Below are positions 1-8,363 of a DNA stretch of 64,000 nucleotides, one piece after another. The stretch's first letter is position 1, and every line of letters begins with the position of its first letter. The notes under the pieces are model-generated. The model was given only the letters and a program-made list of their open reading frames with translations. It ran no database searches and had not been told where the DNA came from. The position numbers and the translations under genes are program-made. The stretch is from Chachezhania antarctica. GTDB taxonomy: Bacteria > Pseudomonadota > Alphaproteobacteria > Rhodobacterales > Rhodobacteraceae. The stretch lies in contig NZ_QZEX01000006.1 in NCBI RefSeq assembly GCF_003646465.1, positions 229,624 through 293,623 on the forward strand, read 5' to 3'.

Positions 1-57
1 GAACGGCGTGGGTTGCAGCACCAGAAGCTGCATGTCGACCAGCCTGAGCAGAGACAT
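1..57 (-). CDS. Radical SAM/SPASM peptide maturase, GrrM/OscB-like (first 19 codons only)
   Basis: The window edge cuts this gene after 19 codons. The visible N-terminus is MSLLRLVDMQLLVLQPTPF. The stretch LLVLQPTPF is, from family knowledge, the segment that directly precedes the CxxxCxxC [4Fe-4S] cluster motif (PTPFCN..C.YC) in radical SAM/SPASM maturases of the GrrM/OscB cyclophane-forming group. The cysteines themselves lie outside the window. The ATG is 9 bases after the stop of the W-X-N peptide gene, on the same strand, so the two are almost certainly one operon: precursor first, maturase second. No strong ribosome binding site is visible in the short gap, so translation may be coupled. 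The family call rests on one short but distinctive motif plus context. Other SPASM maturases share similar N-termini, so the exact subfamily is uncertain. Confidence 0.72.
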   Translation of the reverse strand, partial: MSLLRLVDMQLLVLQPTPF

Positions 58-66
58 GGCAAGGTC

Positions 67-312
67 CTAATAATTTCCCCAGTTGTTCCAGTTCGACCAG
101 TTGCTCCAATTGTACCATTGGGCAAAGCGTTCACGAATTGGCTTGGCTTTCCGGTCGGTCTCGTCCCCGATCTGCCCGGACGCCTTGATCAACCTGTCAC
201 GAACGCGCTCGTCCGGACCGGCATGGGTTTCTATCGTACGTGCGGCCGAAATGCTGCCGAAAAGACTCAGAACAATCGCCAGAATGCCAGCGGCGAGAAA
301 TTTAATACGCAT
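67..312 (-). CDS. Secreted RiPP precursor with five tandem W-X-N motifs (triceptide/cyclophane candidate)
   Basis: 81 residues. Residues 1-23 form a signal peptide (MRIK, then a hydrophobic core AAGILAIVLSLFGS, cleavage near SISA/A). Residues 25-64 are a charged, cysteine-free leader-like segment. The C-terminus is WYNWSNWSNWNNWGNY: five consecutive Trp-X-Asn triplets at residues 66-80 plus a final Tyr. Aromatic-X-Asn is the kind of motif in which GrrM/OscB, XyeB and related radical SAM enzymes join the aromatic ring to the beta-carbon of the third residue, giving three-residue cyclophanes. The next gene is an apparent maturase of that type. The start ATG (310-312) has a GAGGGGG ribosome binding site 7 bases upstream. 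Known GrrA/OscA precursors are also exported and are Gly-rich with spaced motifs; here the motifs are packed without spacers. Modification is inferred, not seen. Confidence 0.8.
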   Translation of the reverse strand: MRIKFLAAGILAIVLSLFGSISAARTIETHAGPDERVRDRLIKASGQIGDETDRKAKPIRERFAQWYNWSNWSNWNNWGNY

Positions 313-712
313 TAATGGCGCCCCCTCGCGTCAATAAAGTGTTGATAAAATTACCATTAGCGGGCGATTCGCACAACCTTAGGGGTTGATTGTGCTGGTA
401 TGGAATTGCTGACTTCCAGCGATCGCCTTTGCAGGCGTGGGATGCCTTCACCGGAATGTTTGGCAGTGCAAGCGGTGACCGTCCCGGCTTGTGGCCGTGC
501 GCGTCGCAACCAAAGGGAGTGCTTGATGAAAATGAACAGGCACGACATCCGGATCATGCCGATGAACCATCGTCAATTTCGTGAGTCGCAGTCCAGACGT
601 TACATCGGTTCAAACAATGCCAATCGCCGATGGGCCCACCCTGATCCTGCCGCAAAAAAGGAAAAGCCGCGCGGTGACGGCGCGGCTTTCCCGGAACATG
701 CTCACCGACGGC
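313..712. other. Gene-free region upstream of the W-X-N peptide
   Basis: About 400 bases without a convincing gene. It holds the ribosome binding site and presumably the promoter of the minus-strand peptide gene at its left end, where A+T-rich sequence lies at about 333-362, and the terminator of the mechanosensitive channel gene at its right end. A plus-strand ORF starting at 526 has a good GGGAG site but runs through the terminator into antisense of the channel gene. I do not accept it as a gene. Confidence 0.6.
663..689 (-). terminator. Rho-independent terminator of the MscS-type channel gene
   Basis: A 10-bp perfect stem (AAAGCCGCGC at 663-672 with GCGCGGCTTT at 680-689) and a 7-base loop. 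Read on the minus strand, the stem is followed by a T-rich run (653-665), as expected for intrinsic termination just after the stop codon at 713. Confidence 0.85.
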
Positions 713-3085
713 TCAGGCGTCGGCAGGTTTTTCGCTGTCGTCCATCCGGATGTGGAACGGCTGCGTCGCACCCTCCTTGCTTTCGCCCAGGAAGATCGTC
801 TGGTGCGGGAACGGGATCTCGATCCCGCGGGTGTCGAAGACGTCCTTCAGCACGCCGTTATAGGCCCGTCCGACGCCCCATTGCGTGCCGGGCACGCACT
901 TTATCCGGGCGCGGACCACCACGGCGCTGTCCCCGAATTCGTTCACGCCGAACCATTCCAGATCGCCCAGGATGTTCGCGGCCTGTTCGGGATCGGCGCG
1001 CAGTTCGTCGAAGGAATCGAGCATCGCCTGCTTCACCTCTCCGATGCTCTCGCGGTAGGCCACGCCCATGTCGCACACGAAATAGCCGAATTCGCGCATG
1101 TAGTTCGTGACCATGTCCACCGACGAAAACGGGATCACGTGGAAAGCCCCCGCCACGTCGCGCAGGCTGACGGACCGGATGGTCAGGCGTTCGACCACGC
1201 CGGTCGTGCCGCCCACCGACACCACGTCCCCCACGTTCATCGCGTTCTCAAGCTGGATGAAGATGCCGGTGATGATGTCCTGCACCATCTTCTGCGCACC
1301 GAACCCGATGGCCAGCCCAAGCACCCCGGCCGAGGCCAGAAGCGGCGCGATATCCAGCCCGATATCCGACAGCACGAACATCAGCGTGATCACGATCAGC
1401 GCGATGGTCGCGGCGTTGCGCAGAAGCGTCAGCAATGTGCGTTCCCGGGACGTGGCGACCGACCCGTATTCCGGGTTCAGCCGGTAATCCACCCAGGACG
1501 TCATCGCGACCCAGACGATGAACGATACCAGCAGCACCGAGGCGACCGAGAAGATCGTCGAGGTCATCCGCAGCCCGACCTGGCTGGCCATCCAGCCCCG
1601 CAGGTCGATCACGCTGATCGCGTTCAGTGCGAAGACGATCACCAGAAGGACGATCGCCATCCGCAGCACGAATAGGGCCTTGGGCACGAAGGTATTCAGC
1701 CGCTTTTCCAGCAGCGGCAGGCGTGCGTTCACGCTGTCGGGCAATTGCAGCCCGCGCACCATGACCCGCGTCAGCGCGCCCGAAGCCATGACGCCAAGGA
1801 GCGCCACGGCCAGCACCTGCCCCGAGCTGATCAGCGACCGGAAGGCGGCTTCGCCCGGCTGTATCAGGACCACGATCAGCATCACCGCCAGGTACAGCAG
1901 TACCGGCCAGTGCCAGTGCCGCGCAAGAAAGCCGAACGTGTCACGCTTCTTCCTGGGGGGCGGGGCCTCGCCCATCGGGAATTCCTCGGGCGCACCGGAA
2001 ACCGGGGTCACGTCCTGTTCGTCCTGCTCGGCCTCTTCGATCATGCGCAGTTCTTCGGCATGTTCGGCCTCGGTCTGACCGCCGCGCAGCAGCCAGTCGG
2101 TCACGGGCCGGCGGTTGCGCAGCACCAGCCAGACGGCGATGCCCACCACGACGATCGCGATCAGCGACGACGTGGCCCGCCCCGCCGCCAGCGAGGCGTT
2201 GGAGTTGATGATCGGCACGATCAGCAGCTGGCCATAGCCCACCAGCCCGACCATCAGGTTGATGCGCGCCGTCAGGTACTTCGCCGCGCCGTCCGATATC
2301 GGCAGCGGGCGCAGGTTGCCCGCCGAAGGCGACAGCACCATCCGCACGACGACCTTGGCCATTTCGACCATCAGGAAGGCGTTCAGGAACAGCGTCTCCC
2401 GGATTCCGATCTGACCGAAGGCGCCAAGGAGCGTGGTCGCGATCAGGTAGCCCACGGCCCATGAGACAATGACGATGAACGCGTCGATCACCGCCGATGC
2501 GACGAAGATCAGGCCCGTGCGCAACATGCCGCTGTCGCCCGCCAGCGCGCCCATGCGCCCGAACAGGGACCTGCCGAACCAGCGCAGCACGAGGAACACC
2601 GCGATGGTCGCCACGATGACAAGCGCAAGCTCCTCCAGCGCGCGTAACACGACACCGATTTCGCTGCCGTCGAGCCCTTCGAACACATCCGGCGCCTGGC
2701 TCAGTTTTGCCCAGGCGATTTCTACGCTCGCGGCCACGTCCTGCGCGGTTTCCTGCGTGATCAGCGCGATGCGCCGGCCCAGCGACAAGCCTTCGTCGGG
2801 CACCGGGCGACCATCGGCCAGCGTGTCGACGATCTCGTCTCCCGGGGTGAGACCGGCCTGTGCCCGCGCGGCCCGCAGTTCCGAAATCAACGCTTCGCGA
2901 CTTTCATCGTTCTCGATGACATCCAGCAGCAGATCGAGGTTGCCGGTCGCCGTCTCCGTCTCAGATGCCGTCTCGGTCTGGGCCGGAGGAGTCAGCTGCG
3001 CCTGCGTTACGCTGGGGGCGAGTGCCATCCAGGCCGTGGTCAAAAGCATCATGAAGGCCGTGATCGCCTGTCTGGGTAAAGTCAT
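713..3085 (-). CDS. Large MscS-family mechanosensitive ion channel
   Basis: 790 residues from the ATG at 3085; two in-frame GTG codons at 3094 and 3091 are possible alternatives. An N-terminal signal peptide (cleavage near VTQAQ) is followed by a periplasmic segment, several membrane helices and a C-terminal MscS core. The core carries the pore-helix pattern GLAIGFGAQKMVQDIITG and the beta-domain entry NAMNVGDVVSVGG at roughly residues 580-620. The first half resembles the extended MscK/YbiO class more than the short MscS. These channels open under membrane tension and release solutes during hypo-osmotic shock. A Glu/Asp-rich cytoplasmic loop (AEELRMIEEAEQDEQD) lies mid-protein. The gene stands alone and has its own terminator. 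Confidence 0.9.
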   Translation of the reverse strand: MTLPRQAITAFMMLLTTAWMALAPSVTQAQLTPPAQTETASETETATGNLDLLLDVIENDESREALISELRAARAQAGLTPGDEIVDTLADGRPVPDEGLSLGRRIALITQETAQDVAASVEIAWAKLSQAPDVFEGLDGSEIGVVLRALEELALVIVATIAVFLVLRWFGRSLFGRMGALAGDSGMLRTGLIFVASAVIDAFIVIVSWAVGYLIATTLLGAFGQIGIRETLFLNAFLMVEMAKVVVRMVLSPSAGNLRPLPISDGAAKYLTARINLMVGLVGYGQLLIVPIINSNASLAAGRATSSLIAIVVVGIAVWLVLRNRRPVTDWLLRGGQTEAEHAEELRMIEEAEQDEQDVTPVSGAPEEFPMGEAPPPRKKRDTFGFLARHWHWPVLLYLAVMLIVVLIQPGEAAFRSLISSGQVLAVALLGVMASGALTRVMVRGLQLPDSVNARLPLLEKRLNTFVPKALFVLRMAIVLLVIVFALNAISVIDLRGWMASQVGLRMTSTIFSVASVLLVSFIVWVAMTSWVDYRLNPEYGSVATSRERTLLTLLRNAATIALIVITLMFVLSDIGLDIAPLLASAGVLGLAIGFGAQKMVQDIITGIFIQLENAMNVGDVVSVGGTTGVVERLTIRSVSLRDVAGAFHVIPFSSVDMVTNYMREFGYFVCDMGVAYRESIGEVKQAMLDSFDELRADPEQAANILGDLEWFGVNEFGDSAVVVRARIKCVPGTQWGVGRAYNGVLKDVFDTRGIEIPFPHQTIFLGESKEGATQPFHIRMDDSEKPADA

Positions 3086-3357
3086 TGTCACCACAATCGA
3101 TTTTCAGTTCCGGGCCAGTCTGCAACCACCGCACCGGAATGAACACCGAAGGCCGTTCACGCCATCGTTATGTTCGGCCCCCTGACCGGTGCAGCTTGCG
3201 CATGACACCCTCAAATAGCGCATGCCCGCCGCGGGGCGAGCGCAGGCTTGGCAAATCGGTCAAAAGCCTGGCGACCGCAAGGCGGAGAGGCAGGATGGCC
3301 GCGCCGTGCCCCCGGCCCGCGCGGCTCTCATGCACCTGTCTCTGGCGGTGGTCTTGT

Positions 3358-4317
3358 TCAGCCGTCTTCCGAAACCGGGCCGAACACCGACCATCCCGTC
3401 CGGCGCGCCAGTTCCCGGAACGCGGCCTGGCCCAGAAGCGAGCTGCCATGCGTGTCGAGCCCCGGGCTCCACGCCGCGATGGACGCCACCCCCGGTACGA
3501 TGCCCAGAACACCCCCACCGACGCCGCTTTTTGCCGGAATGCCGATCTGGAAGGCGAATTCGCCCGAGGCATCGTAAAGCCCGCAGGTCATCATCAGCGC
3601 ATTGATCCGGCGCGCGCGGTCCAGCGTCACCACCTTGTCGGCGAAGCCCCGTTTCCGCCCCGCGGCACACAGGTAGCTGCCCGCCCGCGCCAGCTGCCGG
3701 CAACTCATCGCGACCGCGCACTGGTGGAAGTAGACATCCAGCGTCTTGTCGACGGGTTCGCGCAGGTTGCCTTCGGCCGACATGAAGTAGGCGAGCGCGC
3801 GGTTGCGCTCCCCCGTGCGGGTCTCGGATTCGGCCACGGCGTCATCGATGCCCACGGTCTCGTCCTGGGCCAGCCGCCGGCAGAGCGCCAGCACGTCGCC
3901 GATGGCGGCGTCGGGCGCGCGTCCTTCGAGCAGGATGTCGGCCACCACGATGGCCCCGGCGTTGATGAACGGATTGCGCGGCACGCCGCGTTCCTGTTCA
4001 AGCTGAACGATTGAATTGAAGCGGTTCCCCGACGGCTCCCGCCCGACCCGCGACCACAGTTCGCGCCCCGCCCGTTCCATCGCCAGTGTCAGGGTGAAGA
4101 CCTTCGAGATCGACTGGATGGAAAACCGCTCGTCCGCATCGCCCGCCACCAGAACATCGCCTTCGATGGGCGCAACGGCGATACCGAAACGGCTGCGATC
4201 CGCCTTGGCAAGCTCGGGGATATAGGACGCGACGGCCCCCCGTTCGGTCTGGTGCGCCATGTCACGGGCGATCTCGTCGAGGATTTCCTGCAGAACCTCG
4301 GTGCGCATCTCTGTCAT
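3358..4317 (-). CDS. glsA: Glutaminase A
   Basis: 319 residues. The enzyme hydrolyses L-glutamine to glutamate and ammonia. It belongs to the serine-dependent beta-lactamase-like glutaminases: the SxxK signature is at Ser69-Ile-Ser-Lys72 (in [12 protein letters not shown]). Further family blocks seen are [21 protein letters not shown] and SGVGGGVLG near the C-terminus. The ATG at 4317 was chosen over the longer frame because it has AAGGGAG 5 bases upstream and matches the normal family length (about 310). It is divergent from the EamA transporter gene. Confidence 0.95.
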   Translation of the reverse strand: MTEMRTEVLQEILDEIARDMAHQTERGAVASYIPELAKADRSRFGIAVAPIEGDVLVAGDADERFSIQSISKVFTLTLAMERAGRELWSRVGREPSGNRFNSIVQLEQERGVPRNPFINAGAIVVADILLEGRAPDAAIGDVLALCRRLAQDETVGIDDAVAESETRTGERNRALAYFMSAEGNLREPVDKTLDVYFHQCAVAMSCRQLARAGSYLCAAGRKRGFADKVVTLDRARRINALMMTCGLYDASGEFAFQIGIPAKSGVGGGVLGIVPGVASIAAWSPGLDTHGSSLLGQAAFRELARRTGWSVFGPVSEDG

Positions 4318-4709
4318 GGTCGCTCCCTTCACGTCGTGCGTCCGGTTCCCGCAATCCGGGGCCCGGTTGTCAGGCGCGACGATGCTGAGCCGGTAGACGG
4401 TTGTCGAGGGCCTCGTCGCGCGGCTTCGATAAACGGCATGGCCGGTTTCGGGGCCGCTGATCGACCGATGCCCGGCAGATCCATCGCATGTGTTGCATTT
4501 GATAGGCTGGACCACAGCGATTTTTCAGCGCCGCGCGCGGGCCTCGCGGTCACCCTCCCGTCGCCGCGTTATGCCAACGGCTGCCCGCGGGGCAGAGTTT
4601 TCTTCGGCCAAGGGGCGTGCTAGCAGCTTCGGGTGCGGGCCGGAAAGGCCGCCCGCCCGACCGGGGCGCCTGTATCGGGCGACCGGCCAAATCCACGGAG
4701 GCCGTCATC
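4318..4709. other. Divergent intergenic region, glsA / EamA exporter
   Basis: 392 bases between divergently transcribed genes. It contains both ribosome binding sites (CTCCCTT at 4323-4329 for glsA; GGAG at 4697-4700 for the transporter) and a G+C-rich hairpin near 4630-4655. I see no gene and no riboswitch that I recognise. Confidence 0.6.
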
Positions 4710-5594
4710 ATGTTCGCGTCGGATCTCTGGCGTCTGGCCGGCCTGGTCTTCGCGGCCGTCACCTGTGTCGTCATTGGCGACACCGCCGGCAAGCTTCTGA
4801 CACAGGGCGGTGTCGATCCGTTCTTCGTGGCGTGGACACGGTTCCTTCTCGCCGCGATCGTGCTGCTTCCGTTCAGCCGCGTGTCGCTGCCCGAATTGCG
4901 GTCCCTGCGCGACTGGCGGTTGCTGGTCAGGGCAGGGTTCATCGCGGGCGGGATCTGCTGCATCCTGACTGCGCTGGGGACCGAGCCCATCGCCAATGTA
5001 TTCGGCGCGTTCTTCGTGGGGCCGATCGTCTCCTACGTGCTGGCGATCCTGTTTCTGGGGGAACGGCCGTCCCTGACGCGCAGCCTGCTGCTCGGGCTGG
5101 GGTTTGCCGGTGTACTGCTTGTGGTGAAACCGGGCTTCGGCGTGTCGGTGGGCATGCTCTTTGCCTTGGCGGCCGGGACCTTCTACGGCGCCTACCTTGT
5201 CATGACGCGGCTCGTGGCCGGCTCCTATCGGCCGGGGTTCCTGCTGATTTCGCAACTCCTGGTCGGATCGCTGATCCTGACCCCGTTCGGGCTGGCGTCG
5301 GAGGTCCCGCAGCTCGATCTGCGTGTCGGCGCGCTGATCGGGGTAAGCGTTCTGGGGTCGGCCATCGGCAATTTCATCCTCGTGATCGCGAACCGCCGGG
5401 CCGAGGCCAGCCTGATCGCGCCACTGGTCTACAGCCAGCTTCTGTCGGCCACCGTCATGGGCGTGCTTGTCTTCCGGGAATGGCCCGACATCTATGCGCT
5501 TGCCGGGCTGGTGCTGATCGCGATTTCGGGCCTTAGTTCGCTGGCGGTGCATCAGGCCGGGGTGCGGGCACGCGCCAACGCCGCCAAGGGGTAA
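4710..5594 (+). CDS. DMT-superfamily transporter (EamA domains)
   Basis: 294 residues, almost entirely hydrophobic, consistent with ten membrane helices in two EamA repeats. The C-terminal repeat contains the familiar APLVYSQLLSATVMGVL pattern. Members export amino acids, metabolites or drugs; the substrate cannot be read from the sequence. The ATG at 4710 is preferred because GGAG lies 9 bases upstream and the upstream in-frame extension is Arg/Pro-rich and non-homologous in character. It converges with the RTX gene, with 59 bases between stops. Confidence 0.85.
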   Translation: MFASDLWRLAGLVFAAVTCVVIGDTAGKLLTQGGVDPFFVAWTRFLLAAIVLLPFSRVSLPELRSLRDWRLLVRAGFIAGGICCILTALGTEPIANVFGAFFVGPIVSYVLAILFLGERPSLTRSLLLGLGFAGVLLVVKPGFGVSVGMLFALAAGTFYGAYLVMTRLVAGSYRPGFLLISQLLVGSLILTPFGLASEVPQLDLRVGALIGVSVLGSAIGNFILVIANRRAEASLIAPLVYSQLLSATVMGVLVFREWPDIYALAGLVLIAISGLSSLAVHQAGVRARANAAKG

Positions 5595-5653
5595 CCGCGG
5601 CCCGCGCGCCAGACGGCTACCTTGTTCTTGGGCGGCACGATGAAGCCGGTGCT

Positions 5654-8122
5654 TCAGGCAAAGGTCAGCACCGTGTCTGTCGGGGCCCCGTCATTCAGGC
5701 GGGCCAAGGTGTATTCGACCTCTTGTTCGCTGGAAACCGCGATCCCGGACCGACCCGTGAGATAGGTATCGTCGGCGCCAAGGTCGACGCCGCGCAGCGT
5801 ATCCGGGACCGAGTAGGAGAGGCCGACCTTGAACAGGTAGGGATCGAACGGATCGACGGAATCCGTGGTTCGGATGATCAGGGTATCCACGCCATGGTCC
5901 AGCGTCGGACCGCCCCGCCAGTCGGCCGGAGAATAGCCGGTAATCAAACTGGTCTCGGTCGACAATTTTTCCCTGTGATAGAAGTCATAGGGGCCGCGGA
6001 AACTGTATTCTATAAGGTCGTCGCCATCGGTGCGATCCGCCCCGTGCTTGACCTCGACCGTGTTCGAAACCGAGCCGCTGCCAGCGTAATACCTGTCCGA
6101 GGTCTGTTCCCAATAGTCGTATCCGAACACGCTAGATCCGGGCCAATGGTCTTCCGTATGGAAATAATGGTCTGCCCCGAAGCCCTGCGTGACGGCCGAT
6201 GTGGTCGAATCGAAGCTCACTTTCAGGTCGAATGTCGCCCCGTCCTTGAACCGGAACGTCCCGCCGCCGGCCAGAACGCCTTCGAAGTCCCCGACGGACG
6301 CATATCCATCGACCATCGCGACATCCAGGTTGAGGGCCGAGCTTTCGTGGATCACGACCTCGCCGCTGTAGCGCACATCGTTGGTGACGAACATCTCGTC
6401 GACCAGAAGCGTGTCGAAGTCTGCAAGGACGTCCGCATCCACCTTCGACGGATCGAACCCGCGAAGGTCCAGCGTGTTGCTGCCTTGGTTGTCGCGGATG
6501 ATGTCGTCGGGATCGTACTTGTAGGTGTCGTCGCCCCCGCCACCGAACAGCCTGTCCTGTCCGGCCCGCCCGTCGATGTAATTGTCGCCGTCATTGCCAC
6601 GGATCACGTTGTCCTTGCCGTTGCCGTAGATGGCGGAAACAGCGGGCTCCTGCGATCCGTAGGACAGAAGGCGGACGTTCTCGATGCCCTTGACCGCCCC
6701 CGCGACCGAGGTCTGGCCATGCTCCACCGTGCCGTCGCGCAGATCGATCACGGCGGCATTGGTCTTCAGCGTGTCCTCGCCCGAGCCGCCAACCAGTTTC
6801 AGCTTATGCGAAAGGGGGGAGGCGTTCGAAAGTTTCAGAACGAACGTATCGTCATCCGCCTGTCCGCGCGCGTGGGTAAAACCGTTGGCGAACAGCGTGT
6901 CGTCGTCCTTGCCGCCGAAAAGCCGATCGCCCACGCCATCGCCGGCCCAAAGCTTGTCGTCGCCCCCGTCGCCATGCAGGGTGTCCGTGTCATCCCCGCC
7001 CTTTATCCTGTCGTCGTCACGTCCGCCGCGGATCGTGTCATCGCCCTTGCCGCCGAAAAGCCGGTTTATCCCGTGGTCGACCAGGATCGTGTCGTCGCCG
7101 TCGCGCCCGGTGATCTTCTTTGCGTTTACCTGCGTCGCATCGATCACGGTGCCTTCATCGTTGCCCTTGATCTTGACGGTGAACTGGCGGGGCGATGTTC
7201 CGTCGGGCGCAACCGCCACGACCTTTTCGATCGATTTGGCCTGCCGGAACATGTTCAACTTCGCCCCGCTCAGCAGGATTTCGTCATGTCCGCGTCCGCC
7301 GTTGTAGTGATCCTTGCGGTCACCGGACAGGAACATGTCCTTGCCCGCACCACCGTTCAGTGTGTCCTTTGCACCGTCCTTGTCGGCCACAAGGATATCT
7401 CTTTTGTTGCCGCCGAAAAGCTCGTCGGACTTCTTTCCGCCGATCAGGAAATCCCGTCCGCCTTGCCCTCGCAGCTCGTCCTTGCCGTTGCCGCCGTCGA
7501 TCACATCGGCCCCGGCCCCGGATTTTATCCTGTCGGCCCCTGCGTTGCCGTCGATCTTGTCCGCGCCCGATCCGGTGAGAATGATATCCCGCTTCGTCGT
7601 TCCGCGGATCAGGACCGACGATGTTTCCGCGCTGTAGTCCAGCTTTTCGTCGAAGAACCAGTCGGTGTTGTCATCGACGAAATCGAAAAGCCCGCGCAGG
7701 ACCTTCTTGGAGGCGCCGGTCAGCGCCGTGGTGGCAAGATACCCCGCAGACAGCGTCAGGATCGGAACGGAGCCCAGGGAAATCAGGCCGACCGCCGCGG
7801 TTCCCAGAACGACACCCACGCCATCGGTCACCGCAAGGGCAAGGGCCCTCTTGTCGCCTTCCTCAAGCTCCTTCTCGTATGTCTCGAAGGCATCGGCGGT
7901 GGCCGAGATCGCCGCGCCCGCGATGTTCGCGCCGGCGCCCACTTTCTTGAGCCCGGTCAGGGTGCTGCTTTTCAGGTTCTGCGAAATCTTGGACGGCGTC
8001 GGGGCGTATCGTTTGACAAGAACTTCCACTTCCGTGATCTGAAGATCTATTGCCTGTGCGGTGGCATCCAGAGGCTTGAAAAACTGGTCACTGAAAGTGT
8101 CGGCAGAGCTCTTTGCGGCCAT
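5654..8122 (-). CDS. RTX-type calcium-binding repeat protein
   Basis: 822 residues. The first ~170 contain long hydrophobic, Ala/Gly-rich helices (about 55-155) and no Sec signal peptide. Residues about 180-300 and 335-410 consist of glycine-Asp nonapeptide repeats (GSGADKIDG, GNGKDELRG, GGKGDDTIRG), the hallmark of Ca2+-binding RTX proteins exported by type I secretion. A single late repeat (GRAGQDRLFGGGGDDTY) lies near residue 530, and a beta-rich C-terminus follows. No ABC exporter, membrane fusion protein or acyltransferase is adjacent, so secretion must use genes elsewhere. Start supported by AAGGGA upstream. No protease, lipase or haemolysin catalytic motif was seen; the function is unknown (surface layer, adhesin or toxin-like). 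Confidence 0.87.
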   Translation of the reverse strand: MAAKSSADTFSDQFFKPLDATAQAIDLQITEVEVLVKRYAPTPSKISQNLKSSTLTGLKKVGAGANIAGAAISATADAFETYEKELEEGDKRALALAVTDGVGVVLGTAAVGLISLGSVPILTLSAGYLATTALTGASKKVLRGLFDFVDDNTDWFFDEKLDYSAETSSVLIRGTTKRDIILTGSGADKIDGNAGADRIKSGAGADVIDGGNGKDELRGQGGRDFLIGGKKSDELFGGNKRDILVADKDGAKDTLNGGAGKDMFLSGDRKDHYNGGRGHDEILLSGAKLNMFRQAKSIEKVVAVAPDGTSPRQFTVKIKGNDEGTVIDATQVNAKKITGRDGDDTILVDHGINRLFGGKGDDTIRGGRDDDRIKGGDDTDTLHGDGGDDKLWAGDGVGDRLFGGKDDDTLFANGFTHARGQADDDTFVLKLSNASPLSHKLKLVGGSGEDTLKTNAAVIDLRDGTVEHGQTSVAGAVKGIENVRLLSYGSQEPAVSAIYGNGKDNVIRGNDGDNYIDGRAGQDRLFGGGGDDTYKYDPDDIIRDNQGSNTLDLRGFDPSKVDADVLADFDTLLVDEMFVTNDVRYSGEVVIHESSALNLDVAMVDGYASVGDFEGVLAGGGTFRFKDGATFDLKVSFDSTTSAVTQGFGADHYFHTEDHWPGSSVFGYDYWEQTSDRYYAGSGSVSNTVEVKHGADRTDGDDLIEYSFRGPYDFYHREKLSTETSLITGYSPADWRGGPTLDHGVDTLIIRTTDSVDPFDPYLFKVGLSYSVPDTLRGVDLGADDTYLTGRSGIAVSSEQEVEYTLARLNDGAPTDTVLTFA

Positions 8123-8363
8123 CGTGTCGTCCCTTGCGTCGTCTCGAGATCCCGATAGCCCTCGATTGATCCCGCTTAACTATGCGCAAACGAGCCAATG
8201 CGCCGCGCGTCGAAATGGTGAACATACTAAATAGATGGCGCTGCCATGTTAAGGCTTCCCCTACGTAAATTTCTTCCCCGCCGGGCGTCGGCAAGGCCTC
8301 GGGATACCCATTGGACCGCCGGCCTGTACGGGACCGCGCGGGGTGACGGCCGGGAGCGTTCGA

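Noticed and set aside
526-1110. Plus-strand ORF with a good GGGAG site starting MKMNRHDIRIMPMNHRQF
   Set aside because: It runs through a rho-independent terminator and then antisense across the MscS-type gene; its translation is Arg-rich and without domain character.
5723-8158. 811-residue plus-strand ORF opposite the RTX gene
   Set aside because: Open only because the RTX repeats on the other strand avoid certain codons; the translation is Val/Arg-rich with no family pattern.
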